64,000 nt of DNA from Thermoplasmata archaeon (GTDB lineage: Archaea > Thermoplasmatota > Thermoplasmata > Lutacidiplasmatales > UBA184): positions 60,968 through 124,967 of the forward strand of contig DAHUZP010000081.1 of NCBI GenBank assembly GCA_027306505.1. The letters run 5' to 3'. Shown in pieces: positions 8,206 through 16,173 of this stretch (positions within the stretch are counted from its first letter, which is position 1; each line of letters opens with the position of its first letter). The notes beneath the pieces were generated by a model that was given only the letters and a program-made list of their open reading frames with translations, searched no databases and was not told the origin of the DNA. Made by a program: the position numbers and the translations under genes.

Positions 8206-11200
8206 GTGCAGGCGCCCGAACGAGCTTCACCTCCCTCCGACGAGGGCTCGGAGGGAGTGGGTGCTCCCGGCTCCGCACCCTTGGACAGCGACGCCTCGAC
8301 GCTCGTCGGGCGACGGGAGCAGACGCTCCAGCTCCGCCTCGCGCTCATGAAGGCGAGGACGGGGAAGGGGAGCGCCCTCGTCGTGACGGGACCCGGAGGG
8401 ATCGGGAAGACCCGACTGCTCCGATGGCTCGCGGAGGAAGGGGTCCGACACGGGTTCGCCGTGCGCTGGGGATACTGCCTCAACGGGGTCAGCACGCCGT
8501 TCTTCGCTTTCGAACAGCTCCTCCCGGAGGCCGGTGCATCCGGCGCGTCCCCCGGGCAGGTGCCGAAGACGAAGGGCCCGGGCGAACGGGGCCGCCCCTC
8601 CTCCGGCCCGAGGGGGGGGACCGGCGACGACATTGAGGGGTCCCCCGAGGACGGGGAGGAAGCCAGAGAGGGCGCTCGGGTTCCCTCTCCCGCCTCCCCC
8701 GCCTCCCCCGCCTCCTCCTCCCTGCCTCCCACCGTCCAGGCAGCCCCTTCCCTGGCGCTCCTGCGCCTCCGGGAGGAGTTCCGAGCGGCGAGCGTGGAGT
8801 CGCCCCTGCTCCTCCTCATCGACGACCTCCAGTGGGCCGACCCCCAGTCGCTCCTCGCCTTCCAGTTCCTCTCGCGCAACCTCTCCGACCTGCGCATCGT
8901 CCTCGCGGGCGCGACACGCGAGGACGACGGAGCGGGGCCGCAGGAGGGCTCTGAGCACTCGGTGCAGGGGGTCCTGGAGCACCTGGCCCGAGACCACGCG
9001 CTCCAGCGGGTCCCGCTGACCCCGCTCCTCCGCTCCGAGGTCCGCCGGATGGTCGTGAACCACCTCCGGGGTCCCCTCTCGGTCCCCGAGAGCGAGCCCG
9101 CCCTGGAGAAGCTCACCGAGCGGAGCGGCGGCGTGCCCTACTTCGTCTCCGAGCTCCTTCGCCAGCTCCAGGAGGACGGGGCGGTCGAACACCAGCGGAA
9201 CGGCTGGAGGATCCGGCTGCCGGAGGCCTGGCGTTCGCCCACCGTCTCCGCCCAAAGCCAGCGCGCGCCCATCCCTCCCGCGATCCGCCGGCTGCTCCGC
9301 GGGCGCCTGGTCCATCTCCCGCGGGACCAGCGCAACCTGCTCGACGTGGCCTCGGTCGTCGGCCCGCGCTTCGACCTCCTTCCCGTGGGAGAGGTGGCCG
9401 GCCTCCACCGCGGAACGGCGGAGCTCGCCGCCCGGAGGATGGTGGACCGGGGCCCCCTGCTCCTTCCCCCCGGACCCTCCGACCGCAGCTGGAGCTTCTC
9501 CCACCCGCTCCTCTGGGAGGTGGTGCTCCACGACCTGCCGGTCGAAGAGCTCCGTCGCATCGCGAGGGAGCTCGGAGAGTGGTGGGAGCGACACCGACCC
9601 ACGGACATCGGCCGGATCGCGGCCCTCTTCCACGAGGCCCACGACCTCCGCAAGGGCCCCCACTGGGTCCGGAGGGCCCTCGAGCACGCGAGGAAGACCC
9701 GGGCCTTCGAGCAGGTCACGACCTACCTCGCGTGGCTCCGGGAGCTCCTGAAGGAGAACGGGACCGCTCCCGCCCTCATCGCGGAGGAGCAGCTGCTCGT
9801 CGCGGACGCGGTCCGGGCGGACGGGGGCCAGATGGTCGCGCGTCACATCCTCGAGGGCCTGAACGAGCTCGCTCTCCCTCCCTCGCTACGGGGCGAGGTC
9901 CTGGTCCGGCTCGCCGACGTGACGAAGCAGATCGATCCGGAGGAGAGTCGGTCCATCTTGACCGAGCTCGAGAGCGGCCGGCTCACGGGGGGCGTGCGCC
10001 CCTCAGGCGGGCTCCTGGGGCGCATCCGGGTGGTGCAGTCCTTCCTCCACACCGACCGGCTGGAGCTCCAGGAGAACCTCGCGAAGTCCGAGGAGGCGCT
10101 CGCGCTCCTCGGCCCGAAGGGCGATCCCTACGAGCAGGCCCGGGCCCTCTCCTACCGGGCGACCGCGCTCGCGAACCTCGGACGGTACGAGGAGGCGGTG
10201 GCGACGGTCCGCCGCTCGGGCGCGGTCGCGCTCGCGGCGGGGTTCACCGGACTGGTCGAGCAGGCCCGCATGACGGAGGCCTTCATGCTTCTCGAGCAGG
10301 GACACGCCTCCGACGCCTACGAGGGGTTCTCCCAGGGCGTCGCCATGTCCCGACGCTCCGGCCACATCCCCGCCGTGGTCTACGGCCTCGTGTGGGGCTC
10401 GCTCGCCCTCCTGGAGATGGGCCGGATCGACGAGGCCCGGGGCCAGACCGAGGAGGGGGAGGCGCTCGCCCGGCAGTTCGGGCTCCCCAGGTACGTCGCT
10501 GCCGCGCGGGGGCTCCTCGCCGAGATCGCCTTTCGGTCCGGTGACTTCCCCCTGGCCATCCGTTCGGCGAAGGCGGCGATCGGCCTCTACGAGGGGTTCG
10601 GCGAGGCCGAGGTCCAGCCCGTCCGCTCCACCCTCCTGCGGGCCCTCGTCGCGAAGGGCGACCTCGCCGGTGCGAAGAGCGAGCTCGTCCGCCTGCTCCC
10701 CCATCTCGAGGAGCCGATGTCGGTGCACTCGGAGGCCCCGCGCTTCCTGCTCGCCGTCGCGGACGTGCTGGAGGCCTCCTCGGACGCCAAAGGGTCACGC
10801 CTCCGCCTGGAGGAGGCCCGCCGGATCGCCCACGAGCGCTGCGCTCCGCTCTCGGAGGCGGACGCGCTGCTCTCCCTCGCCGCCTGGGAGGACCGGCACG
10901 GGACCCCCGTCGCCGCCCTCACGCACCGGGCGGAGGCGGAGGGCATCCTGAGGCCCCTCGGGGTCCAGCTCCACAGCCGCCCTCCCCCGCTCCTCGCGAC
11001 CTTCCATGCTTCCCGTCGCCCTCGCTCGGTCCGCGCCGTTTCCCGCCTCAAAGAGTACACGACGGGGGAGCTCATCCTGCTCCACCTGGACCGCCACCGA
11101 CATGCTTCGGGGCCCGCGACCGACGGCCGCCCGGTGCCGGTCGCCCTCACGCAGGAGGGCATCGGTGGGGCCCTCGGGGTCTCCCAGGCGCGCCTCGCCG

Positions 11201-11352
11201 CTCCTCTGCAGCGGCTGGTCCAGCGCGGGCTCGTCCGCACCACGGTCTCGCGCGTGGAGGGCTCGGAGCGCAGGAGGAAGAGCTACGTCCTCACCTCGAG
11301 GGGCATCTCCCGCGTCCGCGAGCTCGAGAAGAACCGTCGCTCCAGGGGTTAG
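8206..11352 (+). CDS. Large signal-transduction NTPase with TPR-like repeats and C-terminal winged helix
   Basis: A 1048-residue protein using a GTG start placed by the TATA spacing; a TTG at 8161 is the alternative. Order: an AAA/STAND-type P-loop domain with Walker A GPGGIGKTRLL (about residue 62-74) and Walker B IDDLQWAD (about 204-212), the MalT/LuxR-type signature; a Pro/Gly/Glu-rich insertion between them (about 108-175); a long array of TPR-like helical repeats (about 450-900); and a MarR-like winged helix near the C-terminus (about 970-1040). The arrangement suggests an ATP-dependent regulator that senses a ligand through the repeats and binds DNA through its C-terminus. The ligand and targets are unknown. 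The insertion of some 70 low-complexity residues is odd. Confidence 0.75.
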   Translation: MQAPERASPPSDEGSEGVGAPGSAPLDSDASTLVGRREQTLQLRLALMKARTGKGSALVVTGPGGIGKTRLLRWLAEEGVRHGFAVRWGYCLNGVSTPFFAFEQLLPEAGASGASPGQVPKTKGPGERGRPSSGPRGGTGDDIEGSPEDGEEAREGARVPSPASPASPASSSLPPTVQAAPSLALLRLREEFRAASVESPLLLLIDDLQWADPQSLLAFQFLSRNLSDLRIVLAGATREDDGAGPQEGSEHSVQGVLEHLARDHALQRVPLTPLLRSEVRRMVVNHLRGPLSVPESEPALEKLTERSGGVPYFVSELLRQLQEDGAVEHQRNGWRIRLPEAWRSPTVSAQSQRAPIPPAIRRLLRGRLVHLPRDQRNLLDVASVVGPRFDLLPVGEVAGLHRGTAELAARRMVDRGPLLLPPGPSDRSWSFSHPLLWEVVLHDLPVEELRRIARELGEWWERHRPTDIGRIAALFHEAHDLRKGPHWVRRALEHARKTRAFEQVTTYLAWLRELLKENGTAPALIAEEQLLVADAVRADGGQMVARHILEGLNELALPPSLRGEVLVRLADVTKQIDPEESRSILTELESGRLTGGVRPSGGLLGRIRVVQSFLHTDRLELQENLAKSEEALALLGPKGDPYEQARALSYRATALANLGRYEEAVATVRRSGAVALAAGFTGLVEQARMTEAFMLLEQGHASDAYEGFSQGVAMSRRSGHIPAVVYGLVWGSLALLEMGRIDEARGQTEEGEALARQFGLPRYVAAARGLLAEIAFRSGDFPLAIRSAKAAIGLYEGFGEAEVQPVRSTLLRALVAKGDLAGAKSELVRLLPHLEEPMSVHSEAPRFLLAVADVLEASSDAKGSRLRLEEARRIAHERCAPLSEADALLSLAAWEDRHGTPVAALTHRAEAEGILRPLGVQLHSRPPPLLATFHASRRPRSVRAVSRLKEYTTGELILLHLDRHRHASGPATDGRPVPVALTQEGIGGALGVSQARLAAPLQRLVQRGLVRTTVSRVEGSERRRKSYVLTSRGISRVRELEKNRRSRG

Positions 11353-11404
11353 CCCGCGGCCCCGTACGGGACCCCCGTGGATGGGAACGCAGGGCTCGAG
11401 AGCC

Positions 11405-11412
11405 ATTATATC
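11405..11412 (+). promoter_or_regulatory. TATA box of tRNA-His
   Basis: ATTATATC is centred about 31 bases before the first acceptor-stem base at 11440, matching an archaeal tRNA promoter. Confidence 0.65.
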
Positions 11413-11439
11413 GGTCGGGCCTCTCGCAGAGCCGAAGCG

Positions 11440-11546
11440 GCCGGGATAGGGTAGTCTGGCCTATCCTGGGGGACTGTGGATCCCTCGACCCGGGTTCAAA
11501 CGACGCTGGGGACCACCCCCAACGTCTGAGATTCTCGGTCCCGGCC
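11440..11546 (+). tRNA. tRNA-His (anticodon GUG) with an intron in the T-loop
   Basis: I folded this by eye. The acceptor arms GCCGGGA (11440-11446) and TCCCGGC (11539-11545) pair perfectly. U8, A14, G15, G18-G19, A21 and U33 are in place. Anticodon stem GGGGA/TCCCT encloses loop CTGTGGA with GTG at 11476-11478. T-stem strands are CCGGG (11490-11494) and CTCGG (11534-11538). They only close a normal 7-base loop (TTCAAA plus T) if about 32 bases are removed. A genomic G precedes the acceptor (11439) and the discriminator is C73, both tRNA-His identity features. CCA is not encoded. The D-stem has one U13-U22 mismatch and a G10-U25 pair. Confidence 0.85.
11501..11532 (+). other. Intron in tRNA-His, T-loop (position about 59/60)
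   Basis: About 32 bases interrupt the T-loop. They form their own hairpin: GACG pairs with CGTC and TGGGG with CCCCA around an ACCA-type loop. That is the core expected of an archaeal bulge-helix-bulge substrate for the tRNA splicing endonuclease. Exact splice points may shift by a base or two. Confidence 0.7.
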
Positions 11547-11595
11547 CTTCTCCCTCTCCCCAGGGGGAACAACGCCAGAGGCGCTCCCGCCGGGG

Positions 11596-12684
11596 CTACG
11601 GCCTCTTGGGGCCCTTCCTTCGAGACGCCGGCGGCGACGGCGACGACGACGGAGGTCGAGCCCGCACCGGCGGTCTCCTCTCCCCCTTCTCCTCCTCCTC
11701 CGTCGCGCGGAGGAGGCTCCCTCTCGCGCGCGCCGAGCGGGCCTCCTCGCGGAGGTGGTCGTCGCACAGGTAGGCCCGCAGCCAACGCCAGGTGGCCTGG
11801 CGCGCGCAGCTTGCCACGTCGCACTTGCGACGCCCCGTGTAGGTGCGAGCGCCTGCCTCGATGTCCGGAGCCCCCGCGGCGCCGGGTCGGTCGGAGGCAG
11901 CGCTCCCAGCGGAAAGGGGGAATAGCTCCTCCAGGACGCCGGGCAGGTTCTCCAAGGAATAGTCCGCCCAGCGGGCCCCCCATCGGCGCATGTCCGCCGG
12001 GGTGACCTCCCAGTGGTCGAGACGGCAGGCGCGTCCTAGGACCGTCACCCCGGGCACGTGACCGCCCGCCTCCATGTCGAAACGAGAGTCACCGACGAGG
12101 ACCAGCGGGAGGCCCGGCCATCGCTCCGCGAAGGAGCGCAGGTGGGCGTCCTTCGTGCCCTGCTGCGCGCCCCGGACCTCCTCGAAGAGGAAGCCCAGCC
12201 CCTCGCGCTCGAGGACCACCTCGGCCATCTCGCGCTCGGCCCCCGTGCTCACGACCAGCTTCCAGCCCGCCCGGTCGAGCAGCTTGAGGACCCTTGGCAC
12301 CTCGGGGAAGAACCGCGCGTGCGCGTAGGCGTTCTTCGCCTTCTCCTCGTGGAACCTCTTCGCGGTGGTCTGCAACTCGTAGGGCGTCGCGTCCGGGTAG
12401 AGCTCCTCGAGCTGGAGCTCGAAGGGCTTGCCCGTGGTCCGGTAGTACTGGAGCTCCGCCTCCGGGTAGGGGGTCCCGAAGGTCTCGTGCAGGATCGACG
12501 CCGCCGTCCGCCCGATGAGCGGCATGCTGTCGAGGAGCGTCCCGTCCATGTCGAAGGCGACCACCCCCCGGACGGAGGGGCGGGCGGGCGAGTTCGAGGG
12601 AGGGCGGACCTCCGGGACCGGCTTGCGGGCCGGTGCACCTCGTGGCGGCATGGGCTCCGAGCCCGGTCCTGCTTCCCGGGCCAT
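11596..12684 (-). CDS. HAD-superfamily phosphatase with C-terminal Cys/His zinc-binding tail
   Basis: A 362-residue protein from the ATG at 12684, about 120 bases upstream of and divergent from coaBC. The HAD motifs are clear: DMDGTLLDS with the nucleophile Asp (about residue 45), VVSTGA (motif II, about 150), GTKDAH (Lys motif) and VLVGDSRFDMEAG (motif IV, about 210). A phosphoglycolate-phosphatase-like cap lies between. After the catalytic core comes KCDVASCA followed by YLCDDH, a C-x4-C...C-x2-H pattern that also occurs in the 79-residue protein at 23533. A Ser/Pro/Lys-rich tail ends the protein. The substrate cannot be told from sequence. Confidence 0.8.
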   Translation of the reverse strand: MAREAGPGSEPMPPRGAPARKPVPEVRPPSNSPARPSVRGVVAFDMDGTLLDSMPLIGRTAASILHETFGTPYPEAELQYYRTTGKPFELQLEELYPDATPYELQTTAKRFHEEKAKNAYAHARFFPEVPRVLKLLDRAGWKLVVSTGAEREMAEVVLEREGLGFLFEEVRGAQQGTKDAHLRSFAERWPGLPLVLVGDSRFDMEAGGHVPGVTVLGRACRLDHWEVTPADMRRWGARWADYSLENLPGVLEELFPLSAGSAASDRPGAAGAPDIEAGARTYTGRRKCDVASCARQATWRWLRAYLCDDHLREEARSARARGSLLRATEEEEKGERRPPVRARPPSSSPSPPASRRKGPKRP

Positions 12685-12774
12685 AAGGGTGAGGGAGCCG
12701 CCCTCGGGGCGGCGGTGGACCCCGCGCCGGGTCGAAGGGAGGGAGGACGCCCTCACGGAGGTCGGGCCAAGGCC

Positions 12775-12781
12775 GATATAC
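12775..12781 (+). promoter_or_regulatory. TATA box of coaBC
   Basis: GATATAC is centred 25 bases before the GTG at 12803, indicating a leaderless transcript and fixing the coaBC start. Confidence 0.6.
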
Positions 12782-12802
12782 GGTGGGACGGGTCCCTCGC
12801 CC

Positions 12803-14032
12803 GTGCACCCTTCCGAGGCCATCCACGGGCGACGCTCGCAACTCCTGCTCGGTCGACGCATCATCCTCGGGATCTCCGGCTCCATCGCCGCGACGGAGAC
12901 CCCGCGCCTCGCGAGGGAGCTCATCCGGCACGGGGCCCGGGTGGACGCGGTCATGACCAAGGATGCGCTCGGCCTCATCACCTCCGAGACCCTGCGGTTC
13001 GCGACGGGCCGACCGCCCGTGACGGAGCTCACGGGGGACGTCGAGCACGTCCGTCACCTGGGGCCCGGCCCGGAGCGGGCGGACCTCCTCCTCCTCGCTC
13101 CGGCGACCGCGAACACGCTCTCGAAGATCGCCCACGGGATCGACGACACCCCGGTCACGACCTTCGCCTCCATCGCCCTCGGCAGCGGGGTCCCCGTGCT
13201 GGTCGCCCCCGCGATGCACCAGGACATGACACGCAACCCCGCGGTCCTAGAGAACCTCCACCGCCTGGAGATCATGGGCGTCGGCTTCGTCCCCCCCGTC
13301 CTCGAGGAGGGCGAGGCCAAGCTCGCTCCCCCAGAGGTCATCGCGGCGCACGTCCTCCACCGCCTGGGAAGGGTCCCCTGGAAGGGGCGGCGGGTGGTGG
13401 TGATCGGCGGGTCCACCTCCGAGCCCGTGGACGAGGTCCGCTCGCTCACCAACGAGAGCTCGGGCCGCATGGCGGTGGAGCTCGCGACGCAGGCCTTCTA
13501 CCGGGGGGCGGACGTCGAGCCCTGGTTCGGCCACCTTCGGGTGCCGGTCCCCGCGTTCCTCACCCCCGAGCGCTTCGGGACGCTCGCGGACCTCAAGGCC
13601 CTCCTCAAGAAGCGCTCGAGGTCCCTCAAGGGCGCGGACGCGGTGCTCGTCCCGGCGGCGCTCTCCGACTTCACGCTCAAGAAGCGACCGGGCAAGATCC
13701 CCTCGCTCCAGGACAAGCTCGTCCTGGAGCTCGACAAGGCGGAGAAGGTCCTCCCCGAGCTCCGCCACCTCACCGGGGCCTCCACGCTCATCGTCGGGTT
13801 CAAGCTCGAGGCGGGGCTCTCTCCCAAGGCGCTCCAGGAGCGGGCGTGGGTCTACCTGCAGGCGAGCCGCTGCGACGCCCTCATCGCGAACGACCGGGAG
13901 AGCATGGGGGGGACCCAGAGCCAGGTCTACCTGGTCCGCCGGGAGGGCAAGGTCCACCCCTACGCGGGCTCGAAGGACGTCGTCGCGGGCCGTCTCCTGG
14001 ACGACCTCGGCCGCGACCTCTCGGTCCGGTGA
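12803..14032 (+). CDS. coaBC: Bifunctional phosphopantothenoylcysteine decarboxylase / phosphopantothenate-cysteine ligase
   Basis: A 409-residue protein from a GTG start set by the TATA box. CoaBC joins cysteine to 4'-phosphopantothenate and decarboxylates the product in coenzyme A synthesis. The N-terminal flavodoxin-like CoaC half shows GISGSIAATE, the EHVRHLG histidine and APAMHQDM (the PxMNxxM motif, with His in place of Asn). The CoaB half shows VVIGGSTSEPVDEVR, the classic SSGRMA, and FTLKKRPGKI with the expected Lys. Length is normal. MfnA (62488) could supply beta-alanine to the same pathway, but the genes are not adjacent. Confidence 0.92.
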   Translation: MHPSEAIHGRRSQLLLGRRIILGISGSIAATETPRLARELIRHGARVDAVMTKDALGLITSETLRFATGRPPVTELTGDVEHVRHLGPGPERADLLLLAPATANTLSKIAHGIDDTPVTTFASIALGSGVPVLVAPAMHQDMTRNPAVLENLHRLEIMGVGFVPPVLEEGEAKLAPPEVIAAHVLHRLGRVPWKGRRVVVIGGSTSEPVDEVRSLTNESSGRMAVELATQAFYRGADVEPWFGHLRVPVPAFLTPERFGTLADLKALLKKRSRSLKGADAVLVPAALSDFTLKKRPGKIPSLQDKLVLELDKAEKVLPELRHLTGASTLIVGFKLEAGLSPKALQERAWVYLQASRCDALIANDRESMGGTQSQVYLVRREGKVHPYAGSKDVVAGRLLDDLGRDLSVR

Positions 14033-14069
14033 GCGAGAGAGGAGGGCGACGAGGCGCCTTCGACCGCGC

Positions 14070-14375
14070 GTGCTCATCGTCTCCCTCGCTCTCCCCCTCG
14101 TCGTCGCCTGCGCCTTCACCTACCCTCTCTACGCTCCGGAACACCTGGACTGGGTGGAGGCGCTCGCCTTCATCGTGGTCCCGACCTTGGGGGGGGCCGC
14201 GACGTTCTACGTGGTCGCGCTCCAGGCCCACCAAGAGCCGGAAGGGGAGGAGGAGCTGGAGCAGGAGGGGCCACGGGGCGCGGCCCTGGACCGGGGACGG
14301 CCCCGACCGGAGGGGGCCCCGCTCCCCCCCGGGCCAAGGGCGGAGGGACCCCTCCCGGGCGGGAAGGGCCCTTGA
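14070..14375 (+). CDS. Small membrane protein, unknown
   Basis: A 101-residue frame starting at GTG, 37 bases after coaBC. It has two hydrophobic segments (about residues 2-19 and 29-50) and a Glu/Pro/Gly-rich tail. No family is recognised. The hydrophobic pattern and position in the coaBC transcript favour a real gene, but the tail looks low-complexity and the frame could be spurious. Confidence 0.45.
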   Translation: MLIVSLALPLVVACAFTYPLYAPEHLDWVEALAFIVVPTLGGAATFYVVALQAHQEPEGEEELEQEGPRGAALDRGRPRPEGAPLPPGPRAEGPLPGGKGP

Positions 14376-14414
14376 GGAGGAAGGTCACGTCGTTCGGAGC
14401 GTCGCGAGCGAGGG

Positions 14415-15068
14415 CTAGGGCAGGAGCCCGGAGGCGACCGCCGCGTGGGCCGCGCCCACGATCCCGTTGAGGATGAACTGCACCGCGACCGCCCCCAGGA
14501 GCAGTCCCATGACGCGGATGATCGCGGTCACGCCGACCCGGCCCAGGTAGCGGAAGATCCTCTGGCCGTAGAACAGGATCGCCCAGGTGGAGAGGGTGAC
14601 GACGACGATCGCGACGAAGAGCCCGATGAGGTCCACCACGTCCCCGTTGGTGTTCCCCACGTAGACCATCACCGTCGCGATCGCCCCCGGGCCCGCCAGG
14701 AGCGGGATGCCCAGCGGTGCGATCGCGAGCTCGTCCCTGCGACGGATCGCGTCCTCCCGGTCCGCGTTGGGGATCTTCTTGCCCACCTCGCCGGTCAACA
14801 TCCCGTAGGCGATGAGGAAGAGCAGGGTCCCGCCCGAGATCTCCATCGCGTAGAGGGTGAAGCCGAAGGTCGCGAAGAGGAAGTTCCCCGCGACGAGGAA
14901 GACCGAGAGCGTGATCCCCGTGGTGAGCGACGCCCGGGTCAGGATGACCCGCTTGTCCTCCTTGTCGAACCCGTCGGTGAGCGCGATGAAGAAGGGCAGG
15001 GTCCCGATCGGGTCCACGGTGACGAAGATGCTCGCCGTCGCGGCGAGCAGGAAGGCCAGTTCCTCCAT
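14415..15068 (-). CDS. MarC/UPF0056-family inner membrane protein
   Basis: A 217-residue, six-helix membrane protein with the MarC signatures VDPIGTLPFFIALT near the N-terminus and GIPLLAGPGAIATVMV in the middle. The family's function is unresolved; the older link to multiple antibiotic resistance has not held up. The ATG overlaps the stop of the upstream zinc-ribbon gene as TGATG, so the two are probably co-translated. Confidence 0.88.
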   Translation of the reverse strand: MEELAFLLAATASIFVTVDPIGTLPFFIALTDGFDKEDKRVILTRASLTTGITLSVFLVAGNFLFATFGFTLYAMEISGGTLLFLIAYGMLTGEVGKKIPNADREDAIRRRDELAIAPLGIPLLAGPGAIATVMVYVGNTNGDVVDLIGLFVAIVVVTLSTWAILFYGQRIFRYLGRVGVTAIIRVMGLLLGAVAVQFILNGIVGAAHAAVASGLLP

Positions 15069-16051
15069 CACGGCCGGACCGAGGAGGAGGAGCCCCCGGC
15101 GTGGGTGGGGGTAGGGCCCGCGTCGCCCCACTGGATGCCGCAGTTGCCGCACACCCGGCTCGAGGGGAGCGGGTTGCCGCACATGGGGCACTCCCGCACC
15201 GACTGGAGCGAGACCGACCCGAAGGAGGAGATCTTCATGGGGGCGTTGGAGGGGGGCTGGACCACGGTGGGGGGAGCCGTCGGCGCCGCCGAGGCAGGCG
15301 TGGGGAGCACCGGGGCCGCCGCGCTGGCGGAAGCCTCGGTGGTCGAGGTCGGCGAGGCCGCACGGGCCGTCGGTGAGGAAGAGGTGGTGCGCGCGGGCTC
15401 GGCGGCGGAGGGCGCCGGAGGGATAGGCACCGAAAAGGGGTCCGCGGGCGGGGTCGAGGGAGCACGGGAAGCGGCAGGGCCGACGTCCGTCGGAAGGGTC
15501 GATCCCTGCGAGCTCGAGGGCGCGGCGGCCGCCCCCGCCGTCGAGGGCCCTCCTTCCCGGGACCGCTCGTCCGCACGGATGCCCGAGGTCTCGAATGTGG
15601 AGGAGGAGGAAGCGGAGGCGGCGGCGGAGGAGGAAGATCCGGCGTAGGGGGAGGATACAGGGTAGGACGAGGTCGAGCCCGCCTGGTGGACCTTCTCGTA
15701 GCGGTCGTCGTTCATCGTGAGCGCTGGCAGAAGCCCCAGCGGAAGCAGCGTCCGAGGCTCGGAGGTCGGTGCGGGCGACGCTGCTCCTGGGGAGGCGGGC
15801 GCGCTCTCCGGTTCCCTCTCCGCGACACCGGACGATGCAGGGGCCGGTGAAGGGCCGGGCGCTTCCGCTTTGGCCGATCTCGAGCCCTTCCCCTTCGGCG
15901 GTCGCGGCGCGCGTCCCGGGATCAACGTGGTGGGCGTGGGCCCGTTCCAGGTGACGAGACAGGCCCGGCACGTCCGGTCCTTCTTGAGATCCCCGCCGCA
16001 CCAGGGGCAGAAGACGAAGATCCCCTCGAGGGGAGCCGAGCTCGCGTCCAC
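15068..16051 (-). CDS. Soluble protein with two zinc ribbons joined by a long Ser/Pro/Ala linker
   Basis: A 327-residue protein from a GTG at 16051, chosen because a TATA box lies 25 bases before it. It has an N-terminal zinc ribbon (FCPWCGGDL...CRACLVTW), about 250 residues of disordered Ser/Pro/Ala/Thr-rich sequence, and a C-terminal ribbon (ECPMCGNPL...CGNCGIQW). Both ribbons are followed by a Gly/Pro/Thr stretch and share the C-x2-C-x3-W ending with the ribbons of the neighbouring giant PKD protein. No membrane segment is seen. It is coupled to the MarC-family gene. Function unknown. Confidence 0.7.
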   Translation of the reverse strand: MDASSAPLEGIFVFCPWCGGDLKKDRTCRACLVTWNGPTPTTLIPGRAPRPPKGKGSRSAKAEAPGPSPAPASSGVAEREPESAPASPGAASPAPTSEPRTLLPLGLLPALTMNDDRYEKVHQAGSTSSYPVSSPYAGSSSSAAASASSSSTFETSGIRADERSREGGPSTAGAAAAPSSSQGSTLPTDVGPAASRAPSTPPADPFSVPIPPAPSAAEPARTTSSSPTARAASPTSTTEASASAAAPVLPTPASAAPTAPPTVVQPPSNAPMKISSFGSVSLQSVRECPMCGNPLPSSRVCGNCGIQWGDAGPTPTHAGGSSSSVRP

Positions 16052-16072
16052 GGGCCCGCCTAGGGACTTCAG

Positions 16073-16080
16073 GGATATAG
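16073..16080 (-). promoter_or_regulatory. TATA box of the zinc-ribbon/MarC operon
   Basis: CTATATCC on the minus strand is centred 25 bases before the GTG at 16051. Confidence 0.55.
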
Positions 16081-16173
16081 GGGGGAGGTAGGGGGGCCAG
16101 GCCCGATCCGGGGAACGGGCCTTCCTGTTCGAGGTCGTCCACGCCGCGGCGGCGGAGCGAGCGCCGCCCGCCC

